From: Phascolarctobacterium_A succinatutens_B | GTDB lineage: Bacteria; Bacillota; Negativicutes; Acidaminococcales; Acidaminococcaceae | Direction of reading: 5' to 3' | Assembly: GCF_958453765.1 (NCBI RefSeq) | Contig: NZ_CAUDZA010000007.1 | Coordinates: 21,770-85,769 of the forward strand | Length of the DNA: 64,000 bases | Shown: in pieces, positions 32,970 through 42,077 of the stretch | How positions within the stretch are numbered: the stretch's first letter is position 1 | How the letters are laid out: each line of letters begins with the position of its first letter | Made by a program: the position numbers and the translations under genes | The notes under the pieces: model-generated | The model's input: only the letters and a program-made list of their open reading frames with translations | The model's database searches: none | What the model was told of the DNA's origin: nothing

Positions 32970-33956
32970 TTATATTATTTTAACAAAAATAAGCTGTTTA
33001 TTTTTGTAGACTACGTTTATTCCCTGCGGCAGCTGGATGATCTTGCCACCGCTGCGTCGGAACAGCAGAGAGTCAATCGCCTGACTACGCTCGAAGGACA
33101 GCTCCTCGCCGCCCAGCTCGAAATACGCGCGTCGCAATACTCTCAGCCTTACGGCACTGTGCAGCGCCGTAAGCTGCGTCACCGGAAAACTGACAGCATC
33201 ATCCTGCCTGCGCACCAGCTGCCTGTAAGCATCGTCAGCCATTTGCTCCAGACATTCCGCATCCTGCGCCAGCAAGGCGGCAGTACGCGCCAACGTCGGC
33301 ACCACAGCAGGGTTAAAGCTGCGCTCCAGATAAGGCAGCAGCTCCAGCCGCACGCGGTTACGAGTATACGCTGTATCTGCGTTAGTGCTGTCAAAGCATA
33401 CTTCAATGCCTTCTGCGCTGCAGTATTCCTCCAGCAGGCTTTTCGGTAAAGTCAGCAGCGGTCTGATGATATCGCCCTGCTGCGCCCGCATTCCGGCAAG
33501 TCCCTGCAGCCCTGCGCCGCGCAACAGCCTTAAGAGCAGCGTTTCCGCCTGGTCACCCTCGTGATGCGCCGTAACAATCGCCACAGCACCCTGCTGCGCC
33601 GCTATGCGCCTAAGCGCCGCATAGCGCAGGCGGCGCGCAGCATCTTCTGTAGAAAGCCGGTTCTGCGCCGCATATGCTGCAGCCTGCACGTGCTCCGTAA
33701 AGCAGGGCAGTCCCCATGCTTCGCATGCACGCTGCACAGCCTGCATGTCGCGCAAAGCCTCTTCACCACGAAGTCCGTGTTCTACGTGACAGACGCTGTA
33801 GCTTCCCCATCCCTGGGCTGCCAAAGCAGCACAGGCATGTGCCAAAGCCAGAGAATCGGCACCGCCGCTAACAGCCAGCAGGTAATGAGCATCCGGCTGC
33901 AGCAAATTTTTAATTGTTTTGCGCAGCTTGTAGACTGCAGGTGCAATCTGCCTCAT
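32970..33956 (-). CDS. tilS: tRNA(Ile)-lysidine synthetase
   Basis: Converts C34 of tRNA-Ile(CAU) to lysidine. The N-terminal PP-loop is LAVSGGADSLALAHA, with the HVEHGLRGEEALRD and TAHHEGDQAETLL motifs. At 328 residues it is shorter than the about 460-residue B. subtilis enzyme, with a reduced C-terminal tRNA-binding part. Confidence 0.93.
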   Translation of the reverse strand: MRQIAPAVYKLRKTIKNLLQPDAHYLLAVSGGADSLALAHACAALAAQGWGSYSVCHVEHGLRGEEALRDMQAVQRACEAWGLPCFTEHVQAAAYAAQNRLSTEDAARRLRYAALRRIAAQQGAVAIVTAHHEGDQAETLLLRLLRGAGLQGLAGMRAQQGDIIRPLLTLPKSLLEEYCSAEGIEVCFDSTNADTAYTRNRVRLELLPYLERSFNPAVVPTLARTAALLAQDAECLEQMADDAYRQLVRRQDDAVSFPVTQLTALHSAVRLRVLRRAYFELGGEELSFERSQAIDSLLFRRSGGKIIQLPQGINVVYKNKQLIFVKII

Positions 33957-34015
33957 AGCATATCTCCTTCAGCAGCGGTTTAAACGTGTCGTATCGCATT
34001 TTTCTATGCTATAAA

Positions 34016-34038
34016 AGAAAAGGCACTCTCAGGAGTGC
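34016..34038 (-). terminator. Terminator after the S1-domain gene
   Basis: GGCACTC and GAGTGCC arms around a short loop, followed by TTTTC on the minus strand. Confidence 0.8.
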
Positions 34039-34061
34039 CATTTCATTAATTACCAGCTTGC

Positions 34062-34556
34062 TTATTTATCACGTCTGGCACCACGACCACCGCGTTTGGA
34101 CTCAGTATTACGTTTTAAATCCAGCATACGGTCATCGCTGTCTTTCAGGAATTTGGATAATTTATCCTCAAAGGAAACGGGCGCCATAGGTCTTGCGCTT
34201 TGCGGGCGCATACCGCCACGGCGTTCACGATTGTCGCCTTGCGGACGCATACCATTGTTGTTGCGGCGCTCGCGGTTATCGTTTTGCGGACGCTGCGGTC
34301 TCGGCTGCGGATTTGCAGGCGGCGGAGTAAGCTGTTTTATAGACAGACCAATTTTGCCGCGATCATCTACAGATAATACCTTAACCTTAACCTTGTCGTG
34401 CTCCTTTAAAAAGTCATGCACGTCTTTTACATAAACATTAGAAACCTCAGAAATGTGAATCAGGCCAACCTTGCCCTCAGGCAGTTGGACAAATGCGCCA
34501 AAATTGGTGATACCTGTAACTTCACCCTCTACAATTGCACCTACTTCAAGTGACAT
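34062..34556 (-). CDS. S1 RNA-binding domain protein (YabR-like)
   Basis: 164 residues: one S1 domain at about 1-75 (GAIVEGEVTGITNFGAFVQL, then GLIHISEVS and KVKVKVLSVDD), followed by a disordered Arg/Asn/Pro-rich tail with RGG-like repeats. It sits in the position of B. subtilis yabR, between divIC and tilS. It probably binds RNA or ribosomes; the precise role is unknown. Confidence 0.88.
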   Translation of the reverse strand: MSLEVGAIVEGEVTGITNFGAFVQLPEGKVGLIHISEVSNVYVKDVHDFLKEHDKVKVKVLSVDDRGKIGLSIKQLTPPPANPQPRPQRPQNDNRERRNNNGMRPQGDNRERRGGMRPQSARPMAPVSFEDKLSKFLKDSDDRMLDLKRNTESKRGGRGARRDK

Positions 34557-34625
34557 CGAGAAAAAAATCCCCCTTAAAAATTCTTAATACTCTTGTATTA
34601 TACTCTTTAATTTTTCATGGTGTCA

Positions 34626-34672
34626 ATAAAAAAAGCAGAACAAAAGCTATCATTTCTTGTTCTGCCTTATTT
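34626..34672 (-). terminator. divIC terminator
   Basis: GCAGAACAA and TTGTTCTGC arms around a 13-base loop, followed by TTTTTTT on the minus strand. It partly overlaps the end of divIC. Confidence 0.8.
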
Positions 34673-34960
34673 TTTCTCATCAACTATAAACAGCGGCACC
34701 TCGTCTTTACCCACCATGTTGTAATCCTCACGGGCGAGCTTTTCAATATAACGCGGGTCATCCAGACGTTTACGCTCTGCCTCCAGCTCAGTCTTCTGTT
34801 TTTGTAAAGCAGCAATACGTTGCTGTGTAGCAGCCTGTTCCTGTTTAATCTGATAAATAGAATACTCCTGCTTGCCGATAACGAACAGGCAGGCAACAAA
34901 CAGCAGCATCATAAAGACATTAAAAGCTTTAGATTTATGTCTTACACGACGTCTTACCAT
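34667..34960 (-). CDS. divIC: Septum formation initiator, FtsB/DivIC family
   Basis: Small bitopic division protein: basic cytoplasmic N-terminus, one helix (FNVFMMLLFVACLFVIG), a coiled coil (about 40-75) and the short C-terminal LAREDYNMVGKDE motif typical of the family. The ATG at 34960 has GGGG 8 bases upstream; the frame can extend six codons. It should act with FtsL and DivIB at the septum. Confidence 0.88.
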   Translation of the reverse strand: MVRRRVRHKSKAFNVFMMLLFVACLFVIGKQEYSIYQIKQEQAATQQRIAALQKQKTELEAERKRLDDPRYIEKLAREDYNMVGKDEVPLFIVDEKK

Positions 34961-35003
34961 ATCAAAGCCCCCCAGCATTGAGTATTCCGCAGTATATTTT
35001 TAG

Positions 35004-35028
35004 AAAAGCCCGGCAGCAGCTGCCGGGC
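35004..35028 (-). terminator. hup terminator
   Basis: Perfect inverted repeat GCCCGGCAGC / GCTGCCGGGC followed by TTTTC on the minus strand. Confidence 0.9.
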
Positions 35029-35049
35029 CTAAAGCACTAAAACAGCTTA

Positions 35050-35328
35050 TTATTTTACGTTAACAGCATCCTTGAAAGCTTTGCCGGCTTTGAAAGCAGG
35101 GATGGTTGCAGCAGGAATAACTACCTTCTCACCATTTTGCGGATTTTTACCTTCACGTTCTTTACGAGCACGTGCTTCAAAAGTACCAAAGCCTACTACT
35201 TGTACTTTGTCACCCTTAGCAACTACCTCTTTAACGGTTTCCAGGGTAGCGGTGATAGTTTTTTCAACGTCTTTTTTGGTTAAGCCGGCTTTTTCAGCAA
35301 CAGCAGCGATTAACTCAGTCTTGTTCAT
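35050..35328 (-). CDS. hup: DNA-binding protein HU
   Basis: 92-residue nucleoid protein. MNKTELIAAVAEKAGLTKKD is the standard HU start; the beta-arm region has GFGTFEARARKEREGKNPQNG. The ATG at 35328 has AAGGAGG 9 bases upstream; the longer frame to 35427 is leader sequence. It replaces, in position, the yabO-yabQ genes of B. subtilis. A block of GTAAC repeats lies at the start of its leader. Confidence 0.96.
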   Translation of the reverse strand: MNKTELIAAVAEKAGLTKKDVEKTITATLETVKEVVAKGDKVQVVGFGTFEARARKEREGKNPQNGEKVVIPAATIPAFKAGKAFKDAVNVK

Positions 35329-35384
35329 CAAAAATTCCTCCTTAATTATGACTTTAGTTATTATTGCAAATGCTTGCGGAGCAC

Positions 35385-35410
35385 GTAACTTCGTAACTTC
35401 GTAACGTAAC
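35385..35410. repeat. GTAAC repeats at the start of the hup leader
   Basis: Four copies of GTAAC at 35385, 35393, 35401 and 35406 (periods 8, 8 and 5). They fall at about +1 to +26 relative to the promoter start and could be an operator or RNA site. Confidence 0.75.
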
Positions 35411-35417
35411 TCAAATT

Positions 35418-35446
35418 TAACTAGCAATAGTATTCTACACTGTCAA
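35418..35446 (-). promoter_or_regulatory. hup promoter
   Basis: TTGACA (35446-35441), 17-base spacer and TAGTTA (35423-35418). Confidence 0.7.
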
Positions 35447-35531
35447 ACGTTTTCCTGCAAGCCTTTTCCGAAAATATTTATAAATTACGGGGAAAATAGC
35501 GTTATTTTAGTAACTTTATTGTAAATTCACC

Positions 35532-37133
35532 TTATAAATCGTTCTTTCGTTCCAAATCCTTAGCCTGATTCCAAAATTTATCCAGCTCAGTCAAAGTGAA
35601 ATCCTGCCATGTTTTGCCGCTGGCTTCCACCTGCTTTTCCACGTAATTAAAGCGGGAAGCGAAACGGTTATTAGTTCCGTCCAAAGCAACCTCCGGCTCG
35701 ATACCGTTATGGCGCGCATAATTTACCACGGCAAACAATACATCGCCAAGCTCACTCTCGGCAGCAGCCTTATCGCCTGCCTGCAAAGCCTCCTGCAGCT
35801 CGCCCAGCTCCTCCTGTACCTTAGCCCATACGGATGCGCTGTCCTGCCAGTCAAAGCCTACCTTGGCAGCCTTGCTCTGCAGCTTATAGGCACGCAGCAG
35901 CGCCGGCAGTCCCTGAGATACGCCATCTAATACATGCTTGCGTTCCTGCTTTTCCTGTTTCTTGATAGCTTCCCAATTTACCAGCACCTCATCGCTGTTG
36001 TCAACATGGGTATCGCCGAAAACATGCGGATGACGGCGGATAAGCTTATCTACAACCTCGTCGATAACGTCCTGCAGATCAAAGCGGCCTGCCTCCTGTG
36101 CCATGCGGGCATGGAAAACAACCTGCATGAGCACGTCGCCAAGCTCCTCACGCATGCCATCAACGTCATCATCATCCACAGCCTCCAGATATTCGTAAAC
36201 CTCTTCAATCATGTTGCTGCGAATGGATTTATGTGTCTGCTCTCTGTCCCAGGGGCAGCCGCCAGGCTCACGCAGAGTACGCATAACATCAGCCAAAGGC
36301 TGGATGTCAAAATCATCAAAACCTGCTTCCGGCAAAAAGTCCTCCGCATAGCCTTCTTCTTCGCCTTCCTCGGCAAAATCGTCATCATCCTCGCCAAAGG
36401 TAATAATACCGGGAACAGCTTCCGCATCGTCAACCTTTTCAAATACGGTATCCTCTGCTCCCTCAGCCATCGGCGGAATATAAGCGCTTGTAAGATGGTC
36501 GATATTCGGCTGTCTGTCCAGCTCGAACAGCTTAATCGGACGGCATTCCTCATCAGGCAAACCCAAATTACGCAGGAAATAAATTTCGTATTCGTCAGGC
36601 AGTACGTCCATCAGGGCAATTTTCAAATCGCTTGCTACCATCTGGCTGTAAACCTGAGTAATCATCAGCGGATGCTGTCCGGCACTGGCAATCTCCGCAA
36701 AATCCTGCGCGTCAATAATCTGCAGGCCGGCAATCGGGTCGATACCCAGTTCAACGTAAGCCAGGTCCAAAAAGCTCATAGAAGGCTTAATAACCAGCTT
36801 AATGCCCTGTGCCTTCGCAGCGGTGCGCATCAAAACAACGGTTTTTTCCGCAACCAACGGGCTGCCTGGTACGGCATAAACAACATCACCGCTGTGCGCT
36901 GCTGCCAGCACACGCTCGACAACACTGTTATATACCTCCTCAAAGGAAGCAGCCTTTTCGTATAAATCGTCACATGAGGTAAATTTTACGTTTTGCTTTT
37001 CCAGCTCGGCAACGGTAGGATGCACCGCCGTGCGCAGGATAACCTGAGCGCAGTTTTGCAGCAGTCCCATAGTTTCCAAGGAAAGATGTCCCACAGCACC
37101 GGGACCTAAGCCGACAATTGTAATTGTTCCCAT
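35532..37133 (-). CDS. mazG: Tetrapyrrole methylase-MazG fusion (YabN type)
   Basis: 533 residues. Residues 1-220 form a tetrapyrrole methylase-like domain (IVGLGPGAVGHLSLET, then VVYAVPGSPLVAEKT). An acidic linker is followed by two MazG repeats: GGCPWDREQTH, then EEVYEYLEA and ELGDVLMQVVFHARM, and a second EELGELQEAL. It should hydrolyse house-cleaning NTPs to NMPs; the role of the methylase domain is unclear. It overlaps no gene and follows the flippase by 22 bases. Confidence 0.93.
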   Translation of the reverse strand: MGTITIVGLGPGAVGHLSLETMGLLQNCAQVILRTAVHPTVAELEKQNVKFTSCDDLYEKAASFEEVYNSVVERVLAAAHSGDVVYAVPGSPLVAEKTVVLMRTAAKAQGIKLVIKPSMSFLDLAYVELGIDPIAGLQIIDAQDFAEIASAGQHPLMITQVYSQMVASDLKIALMDVLPDEYEIYFLRNLGLPDEECRPIKLFELDRQPNIDHLTSAYIPPMAEGAEDTVFEKVDDAEAVPGIITFGEDDDDFAEEGEEEGYAEDFLPEAGFDDFDIQPLADVMRTLREPGGCPWDREQTHKSIRSNMIEEVYEYLEAVDDDDVDGMREELGDVLMQVVFHARMAQEAGRFDLQDVIDEVVDKLIRRHPHVFGDTHVDNSDEVLVNWEAIKKQEKQERKHVLDGVSQGLPALLRAYKLQSKAAKVGFDWQDSASVWAKVQEELGELQEALQAGDKAAAESELGDVLFAVVNYARHNGIEPEVALDGTNNRFASRFNYVEKQVEASGKTWQDFTLTELDKFWNQAKDLERKNDL

Positions 37134-37155
37134 GATAGTACGCCTTCTTTCTTAA

Positions 37156-38718
37156 TTATTTAAAAAATCGCTTCACTGCCGGCAGCTGACGCAGCTCCTG
37201 TCTGTTCAGCACACCAAGAAGCGGCAGCAATACGATATAGCTTATCCCGGCAGCCAGCATGGCAGCGATTGTTGCCAAAGCAGCCGGCGCACCGCCAAGC
37301 AGCGTATGCGTTTCTGCGGTAACAGCACCCATCACCGCTGCTGCGGCGATGATTTTCGCAATACTGAGCCAGGAAAATCTTATACTGAATTTATACAACG
37401 CTATAATATTTAACAGCGCCGTCACGCCAAAGTTAATATTCGTTGCCCACGCTGCGCCGGCAATACCGTATTCCGCATTCGTCAGCTGGAGAACGGCAAC
37501 CAGCTTGGCGGCAATACCGATAAGCATATTCAGCATCGGCAGATTGGTGTGCCCCATTCCCTGCAGCATACCTGTTGTAACCTGCTGCAGACCTAAAAGG
37601 CAGATGGCAGGCGCCGAATGCATAATGGCAACGCCGGCCTTCGCCGTACCGTAAAGCAGCAGGCTGATAGGCTCCGCCAGCACCCACATGCCTACGGAAG
37701 CAGGCACTGTTATCAGGCAGCACAGCTTCATAGCGGTCGCCGCCTTCTGCTCAATGATATGCCATTTATTCAAAGCAAAGGCTTCGGAAACAGCAGGCAC
37801 AAGGCTTGTTGCCAGCGACATCGTCGGTATCGTGGCCATTAACAGCAATGGCTGTGCCATGCCTGCCAGATAGCCGAACTGCGCCGTCGCCTGCTCCACA
37901 CTAAGACCGCTGTCAATCAATCGGCCGGGCACCAGCAATACGTCAATGCTGCTGGTAACAGGCACGATGATATTGGCACAGGACACTGGCAAAGCCAACA
38001 GCAGCAGGCGCTTAATCAATGCTCTGCTGCGCACAAGCTCGGCAGCAGGTGCCTGCAGCTTTACTGCATAAGCCTGCCATTGCTTGCGATAGTAGCGATA
38101 AAAGCAACCCATAACCACAAGGCCTGTAAGGCTTCCCGGCACAGCACCAAAGGCAGCACCGGCAGCCGCATATTCCAAACCATAGGGCAGCAGCACATAA
38201 GCCAGAACCACCATCGTAACTACGCGGATAAACTGCTCCACAATCTGCGAAACAGCCGGCGGCGTCATCAGCTGATGTCCCTGAAAATAACCGCGGAAGC
38301 TGGCTAAAATCGTAGCGAAGAAAATTGCCGGTGTAAGCGCGACAAGCGAATAGTAGGCACGCGCATCGGTAATAACGCCGGCATCAACTAACCAGCCCGC
38401 CGCCAACACCAGACACAGCGCCAGCACCGCACCCACGCAGACCATCAGACGCAGCGAAACACGAAACACCTGACGCACGTTAGCATAATCCTTCTGTGCC
38501 AGAAAGCCTGCGACAATAATCGATATTGCCACCGGAATGCCGGCCGCAGAAATCGCAAGCAGCAAAAGGTATACGGGATACGCCATCTGGTAAAGCCCGA
38601 TACCCTCGCCGCCCAGCAGACGTGAAAGCAGGATGCGGTTCACAGAACCGATAACCTTTACCATCAGTCCTGCCAATGTCAGAATCATTGCGCCGCGCAA
38701 AAATTTATCACTGCTCAT
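37156..38718 (-). CDS. MOP/MATE-type lipid flippase (SpoVB/YabM-like)
   Basis: 520 residues with about 14 helices, polysaccharide biosynthesis/MurJ superfamily. The start FLRGAMILTLAGLMVKVIGSVNRI is the SpoVB/YabM-type N-terminus. It sits in the exact position of yabM between mfd and yabN. It probably flips a lipid-linked cell-wall or polysaccharide precursor. In this non-sporulating context it is unlikely to serve cortex synthesis. Confidence 0.88.
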   Translation of the reverse strand: MSSDKFLRGAMILTLAGLMVKVIGSVNRILLSRLLGGEGIGLYQMAYPVYLLLLAISAAGIPVAISIIVAGFLAQKDYANVRQVFRVSLRLMVCVGAVLALCLVLAAGWLVDAGVITDARAYYSLVALTPAIFFATILASFRGYFQGHQLMTPPAVSQIVEQFIRVVTMVVLAYVLLPYGLEYAAAGAAFGAVPGSLTGLVVMGCFYRYYRKQWQAYAVKLQAPAAELVRSRALIKRLLLLALPVSCANIIVPVTSSIDVLLVPGRLIDSGLSVEQATAQFGYLAGMAQPLLLMATIPTMSLATSLVPAVSEAFALNKWHIIEQKAATAMKLCCLITVPASVGMWVLAEPISLLLYGTAKAGVAIMHSAPAICLLGLQQVTTGMLQGMGHTNLPMLNMLIGIAAKLVAVLQLTNAEYGIAGAAWATNINFGVTALLNIIALYKFSIRFSWLSIAKIIAAAAVMGAVTAETHTLLGGAPAALATIAAMLAAGISYIVLLPLLGVLNRQELRQLPAVKRFFK

Positions 38719-38741
38719 CTCCTGCTTTCACCTCCTTTAAA

Positions 38742-41700
38742 TCAATCTTCCAATATCAGAGCAGGCAAAGTCTGCTCCAGCCACGCCAGGGGTTCCTGCT
38801 TTGACGTACCCATTCTGTACGTCAGCTGCTGCTCCTGACCGTTTTTCAATGTCATCGTCTTAGGATGCTGCATCAGCAGCTTCAGAACTGCCTCCGGGTT
38901 TACCTGTGCCTTCTCGCCGAAGGTCAGGCGAATAATTCCCTGACGCACATTTACGCCACGGATTTTCAGCACTCGGCACAAGCCCTTAAGCGCTGCCAAA
39001 CGCCAAAGCATTTCCACCTCCGGCGGCGGATTGCCGAAACGGTCGATAATTTCGTCCAGAAAATCCTCACGCTGTGAATATTCCAGCTCGCTGAAGCGAC
39101 GATACAGCTCCATTTTATAACGCGGGTCCGGAATATAGCTGTCCGGAATATAGGCCTCTGCCTGAATTTCCAGAACCGGCTCCGGCTCAGGCTCGGCCTC
39201 TTTGCCGTTTTTCAGGCGTTCAATGGTTTTTTCCAGCATCTCGCAATAAGCGGCAAAGCCTATACCGGTAATATGTCCGTGCTGCTGCGGTCCCAGCAGA
39301 TTGCCGGCACCGCGGATTTCCAAGTCACGCATAGCAATCTTAAAGCCTGCGCCCAGCTCCGTAAAATCACGGATAGCCTGCAGACGCTTTTCGGCAATTT
39401 CGCTGAGCGCCTTATTAGGCTGATAAACAAAGTAAGCATAAGCAAGACGCGAGCTGCGTCCTACGCGGCCACGCATCTGGTAAAGCTGCGACAGGCCGAA
39501 GTTGTCGGCACCGTCGATAATAATCGTATTCGCCAAAGGTACGTCCAGACCGTTTTCCACAATCGTCGTACACAAAAGCACGTCGCAGCCGCCTTCATAG
39601 AAGGTAATCATGGCATCCTCTAAGGCGTCCTCATTCATCTGCCCGTGGGCAATTTTGATGCTGATGCCCGGTACCAGACGGCGCAGCTTGGCAGCCAACG
39701 GCTCCAAAGCACTCACGCGGTTACTGATATAGTAAATTCTGCCGCCGCGGCGTAGCTCACGCTCCAGCGCCTCCTTAATCATGCCATCGTTATATTCGCT
39801 GACATAGGTTTCAACAGGCAAGCGGTCCTCCGGCGGTGATTCGATAACGCTCATATCACGGCCGTTGACCAGAGCCATATGCAAAGTACGCGGAATAGGT
39901 GTCGCGGAAAGCGACAAAACATCTATGCCGAGATGCCATTTCTTGATTTTTTCCTTTTGGGCAACACCGAAGCGCTGCTCTTCATCGATAATCAGCAGGC
40001 CGAGGCTGGTAAAATTCACATCCGGCTGCAGCAGACGGTGCGTACCGATAAGAATATCAACCTTACCGTCAGCCACCTCCTGCAGAACAGTGCGCTGCTC
40101 CTTCGGCGTACAAAAGCGGTTCAGCAAGCGAACCTCTACGCCGAAATTGCGCACGCGCTCCTTAAACGTAATATAATGCTGCTGTGCCAGCACTGTTGTA
40201 GGCGCCAGCACCGCCACCTGCTTGCCGTCAAGCACAGCCTTAAAGGCAGCACGCAAGGCCACCTCAGTTTTGCCATAGCCGACATCACCGCAAAGCAGGC
40301 GTTCCATCGGCTGCGGCTTTTCCATATCAGCCTTAATTTCGGCAATCGCCTTCAGCTGGTCCGGTGTTTCCTCATAGGGGAAGGCTGCTTCAAAGTCCTT
40401 TTGCAGCTGACAATCCGGCGAAAAAGCATGGCCCGGCATAATCTGCCGCTGTGCATACAGACGCAGCAGCTCCTCCGCCAGCTCCGTAATCGCCTTAGCA
40501 GCCTTGGCCGTAGTGCGCTTCCAGTCATTGCCGCCCATTTTCGACAGACGCGGCACACTGCCCTCGCTGCCGACATATTTATGCAGCATACCGACCTGCT
40601 CAACAGGAACATAGAGCCTATCATCGCCGGCATAGGCCAAAAGCAGATAATCACGGTGAATGCCGTCAACCTCGACGTTTTCTACGCCTATATAACGGCC
40701 GATACCATGAACCTTATGAACAACGTAATCTCCGGCCTTGATATCCGAAAAATACTGCAGCTGCTGCCCCTGATTTTTAGTATGCAAGCGTTTGCGCTTC
40801 TGCATGCCGAAAATATCATTTTCTGTCAGCAGCAGCCATTCTTCATCCCAGAAGCGAAAGCCGTGATCCAAATCGCCGTAGGTTACATTGACGACTCCCG
40901 GCTCAAAGCTCTTTTGGGCAAAATGTCCCTTTAAGCCGTAGTTGCGCAGATTATCAGCAAAGCCACGGGCCTTAATGCTGCCGGAAAGCATAATCAGCGG
41001 CGTAATTCCCTCCGCCAGCCAGTTCTGCAAATCCTCCACCAGCAAATTGGTATTCTTATTATACGGCGCAACCGCGCGCACCGGTATATTCAGCGAAGGC
41101 AGCTGCTGCAGATAACTGTGTCCCAACGCCGATACCAGCACAGCACCGTTAGCGGCAAGCTGCTCTATAAGCTCCTGTTTGTTGAAAAGCTCGGAGGCAT
41201 GCTCCTTGTTTTCCTTGTCCAGCTTTTCCAGCATACCGAAAACATGCACCGGCTCGTCAACAACTACCATAGTGTCCGCAGCGCAATATTCAAAGATATC
41301 GGCATCATAGCTGAAGCTTTCATCCACCTTCAGCGGAGCAATTTTGATACTGGTGAGAGTCTGCAGACTGCGCTGGGTGTCAACATCAAAGCTGCGCATA
41401 GCGTCAAGCTCATTGTCGAACCATTCGATGCGTACCGCCGCACTGCTGTTGATGGGGTACACGTCCAGAATATCACCGCGCAGGCAGAACTGTCCCAAAG
41501 CATCAACCTGCTCCGTACGCTCATAGCCTAAATCAAGCAGCGCAGCAGCTATATTACGCTGTTCGTGCTCCTCGCCGACAGCGAGCTGCAGCGCCTTGCC
41601 GGACATACCGCTCGGACGCAGCTGCTTTTGCTGCAGCGCTTCTGCCGTAATAAAGACTATGCCACGCTCCTCACCGCTCAGAAAGCGCAGTGCGGCCGCA

Positions 41701-42014
41701 CGTCCTGCCTGCAGCTCCAGGCTCTGCGTATCGGCCTGCACACGCGGCAAACTTACAGGATAAAGCTCCTGCATAGGTAAATCCGGGTACAGATAGTTAA
41801 GTTCGCGGCGATAAGTACGGATTTCCTCACGCGAAGCAGTAATAAAGGCCATACTGCCCTTGCCGCCCAGCAGCTTATCTGCGGCAGCAAAAAAGACCGG
41901 CTTGCTGCTTCCAGCCAACCCGGTTAAAATACAGGCCTGTTTTTTCTTTTGATATTCGGCCGCCTGCCGCACTTCCTTGACAGCGGCAACCTTATTGACT
42001 AATAAATTTTCCAT
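38742..42014 (-). CDS. mfd: Transcription-repair coupling factor
   Basis: 1090-residue DNA translocase that removes stalled RNA polymerase and recruits UvrA. Domains in order: UvrB-like N-terminal part, the RNA polymerase interaction domain (YVVHKVHGIGRYIGVENVEV, about 430-500), RecG-like helicase with GDVGYGKTEVA and the DEEQRFGV box, and the C-terminal TRCF domain (YIPDSYIPDPRYKMELYRR). SpoVT, which follows mfd in B. subtilis, is absent: the flippase starts 24 bases downstream. Confidence 0.97.
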   Translation of the reverse strand: MENLLVNKVAAVKEVRQAAEYQKKKQACILTGLAGSSKPVFFAAADKLLGGKGSMAFITASREEIRTYRRELNYLYPDLPMQELYPVSLPRVQADTQSLELQAGRAAALRFLSGEERGIVFITAEALQQKQLRPSGMSGKALQLAVGEEHEQRNIAAALLDLGYERTEQVDALGQFCLRGDILDVYPINSSAAVRIEWFDNELDAMRSFDVDTQRSLQTLTSIKIAPLKVDESFSYDADIFEYCAADTMVVVDEPVHVFGMLEKLDKENKEHASELFNKQELIEQLAANGAVLVSALGHSYLQQLPSLNIPVRAVAPYNKNTNLLVEDLQNWLAEGITPLIMLSGSIKARGFADNLRNYGLKGHFAQKSFEPGVVNVTYGDLDHGFRFWDEEWLLLTENDIFGMQKRKRLHTKNQGQQLQYFSDIKAGDYVVHKVHGIGRYIGVENVEVDGIHRDYLLLAYAGDDRLYVPVEQVGMLHKYVGSEGSVPRLSKMGGNDWKRTTAKAAKAITELAEELLRLYAQRQIMPGHAFSPDCQLQKDFEAAFPYEETPDQLKAIAEIKADMEKPQPMERLLCGDVGYGKTEVALRAAFKAVLDGKQVAVLAPTTVLAQQHYITFKERVRNFGVEVRLLNRFCTPKEQRTVLQEVADGKVDILIGTHRLLQPDVNFTSLGLLIIDEEQRFGVAQKEKIKKWHLGIDVLSLSATPIPRTLHMALVNGRDMSVIESPPEDRLPVETYVSEYNDGMIKEALERELRRGGRIYYISNRVSALEPLAAKLRRLVPGISIKIAHGQMNEDALEDAMITFYEGGCDVLLCTTIVENGLDVPLANTIIIDGADNFGLSQLYQMRGRVGRSSRLAYAYFVYQPNKALSEIAEKRLQAIRDFTELGAGFKIAMRDLEIRGAGNLLGPQQHGHITGIGFAAYCEMLEKTIERLKNGKEAEPEPEPVLEIQAEAYIPDSYIPDPRYKMELYRRFSELEYSQREDFLDEIIDRFGNPPPEVEMLWRLAALKGLCRVLKIRGVNVRQGIIRLTFGEKAQVNPEAVLKLLMQHPKTMTLKNGQEQQLTYRMGTSKQEPLAWLEQTLPALILED

Positions 42015-42033
42015 AGGCTATACAAATTGATAA

Positions 42034-42063
42034 ATAGGGCTGTTACAAACGTAACAGCCCTAT
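42034..42063 (-). terminator. Hairpin between glpX and mfd
   Basis: ATAGGGCTGTTAC and GTAACAGCCCTAT form a perfect 13-bp stem with a 4-base loop. The following T run is weak, but the stem is very stable. Confidence 0.7.
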
Positions 42064-42077
42064 AATCTGTTTTAAAA

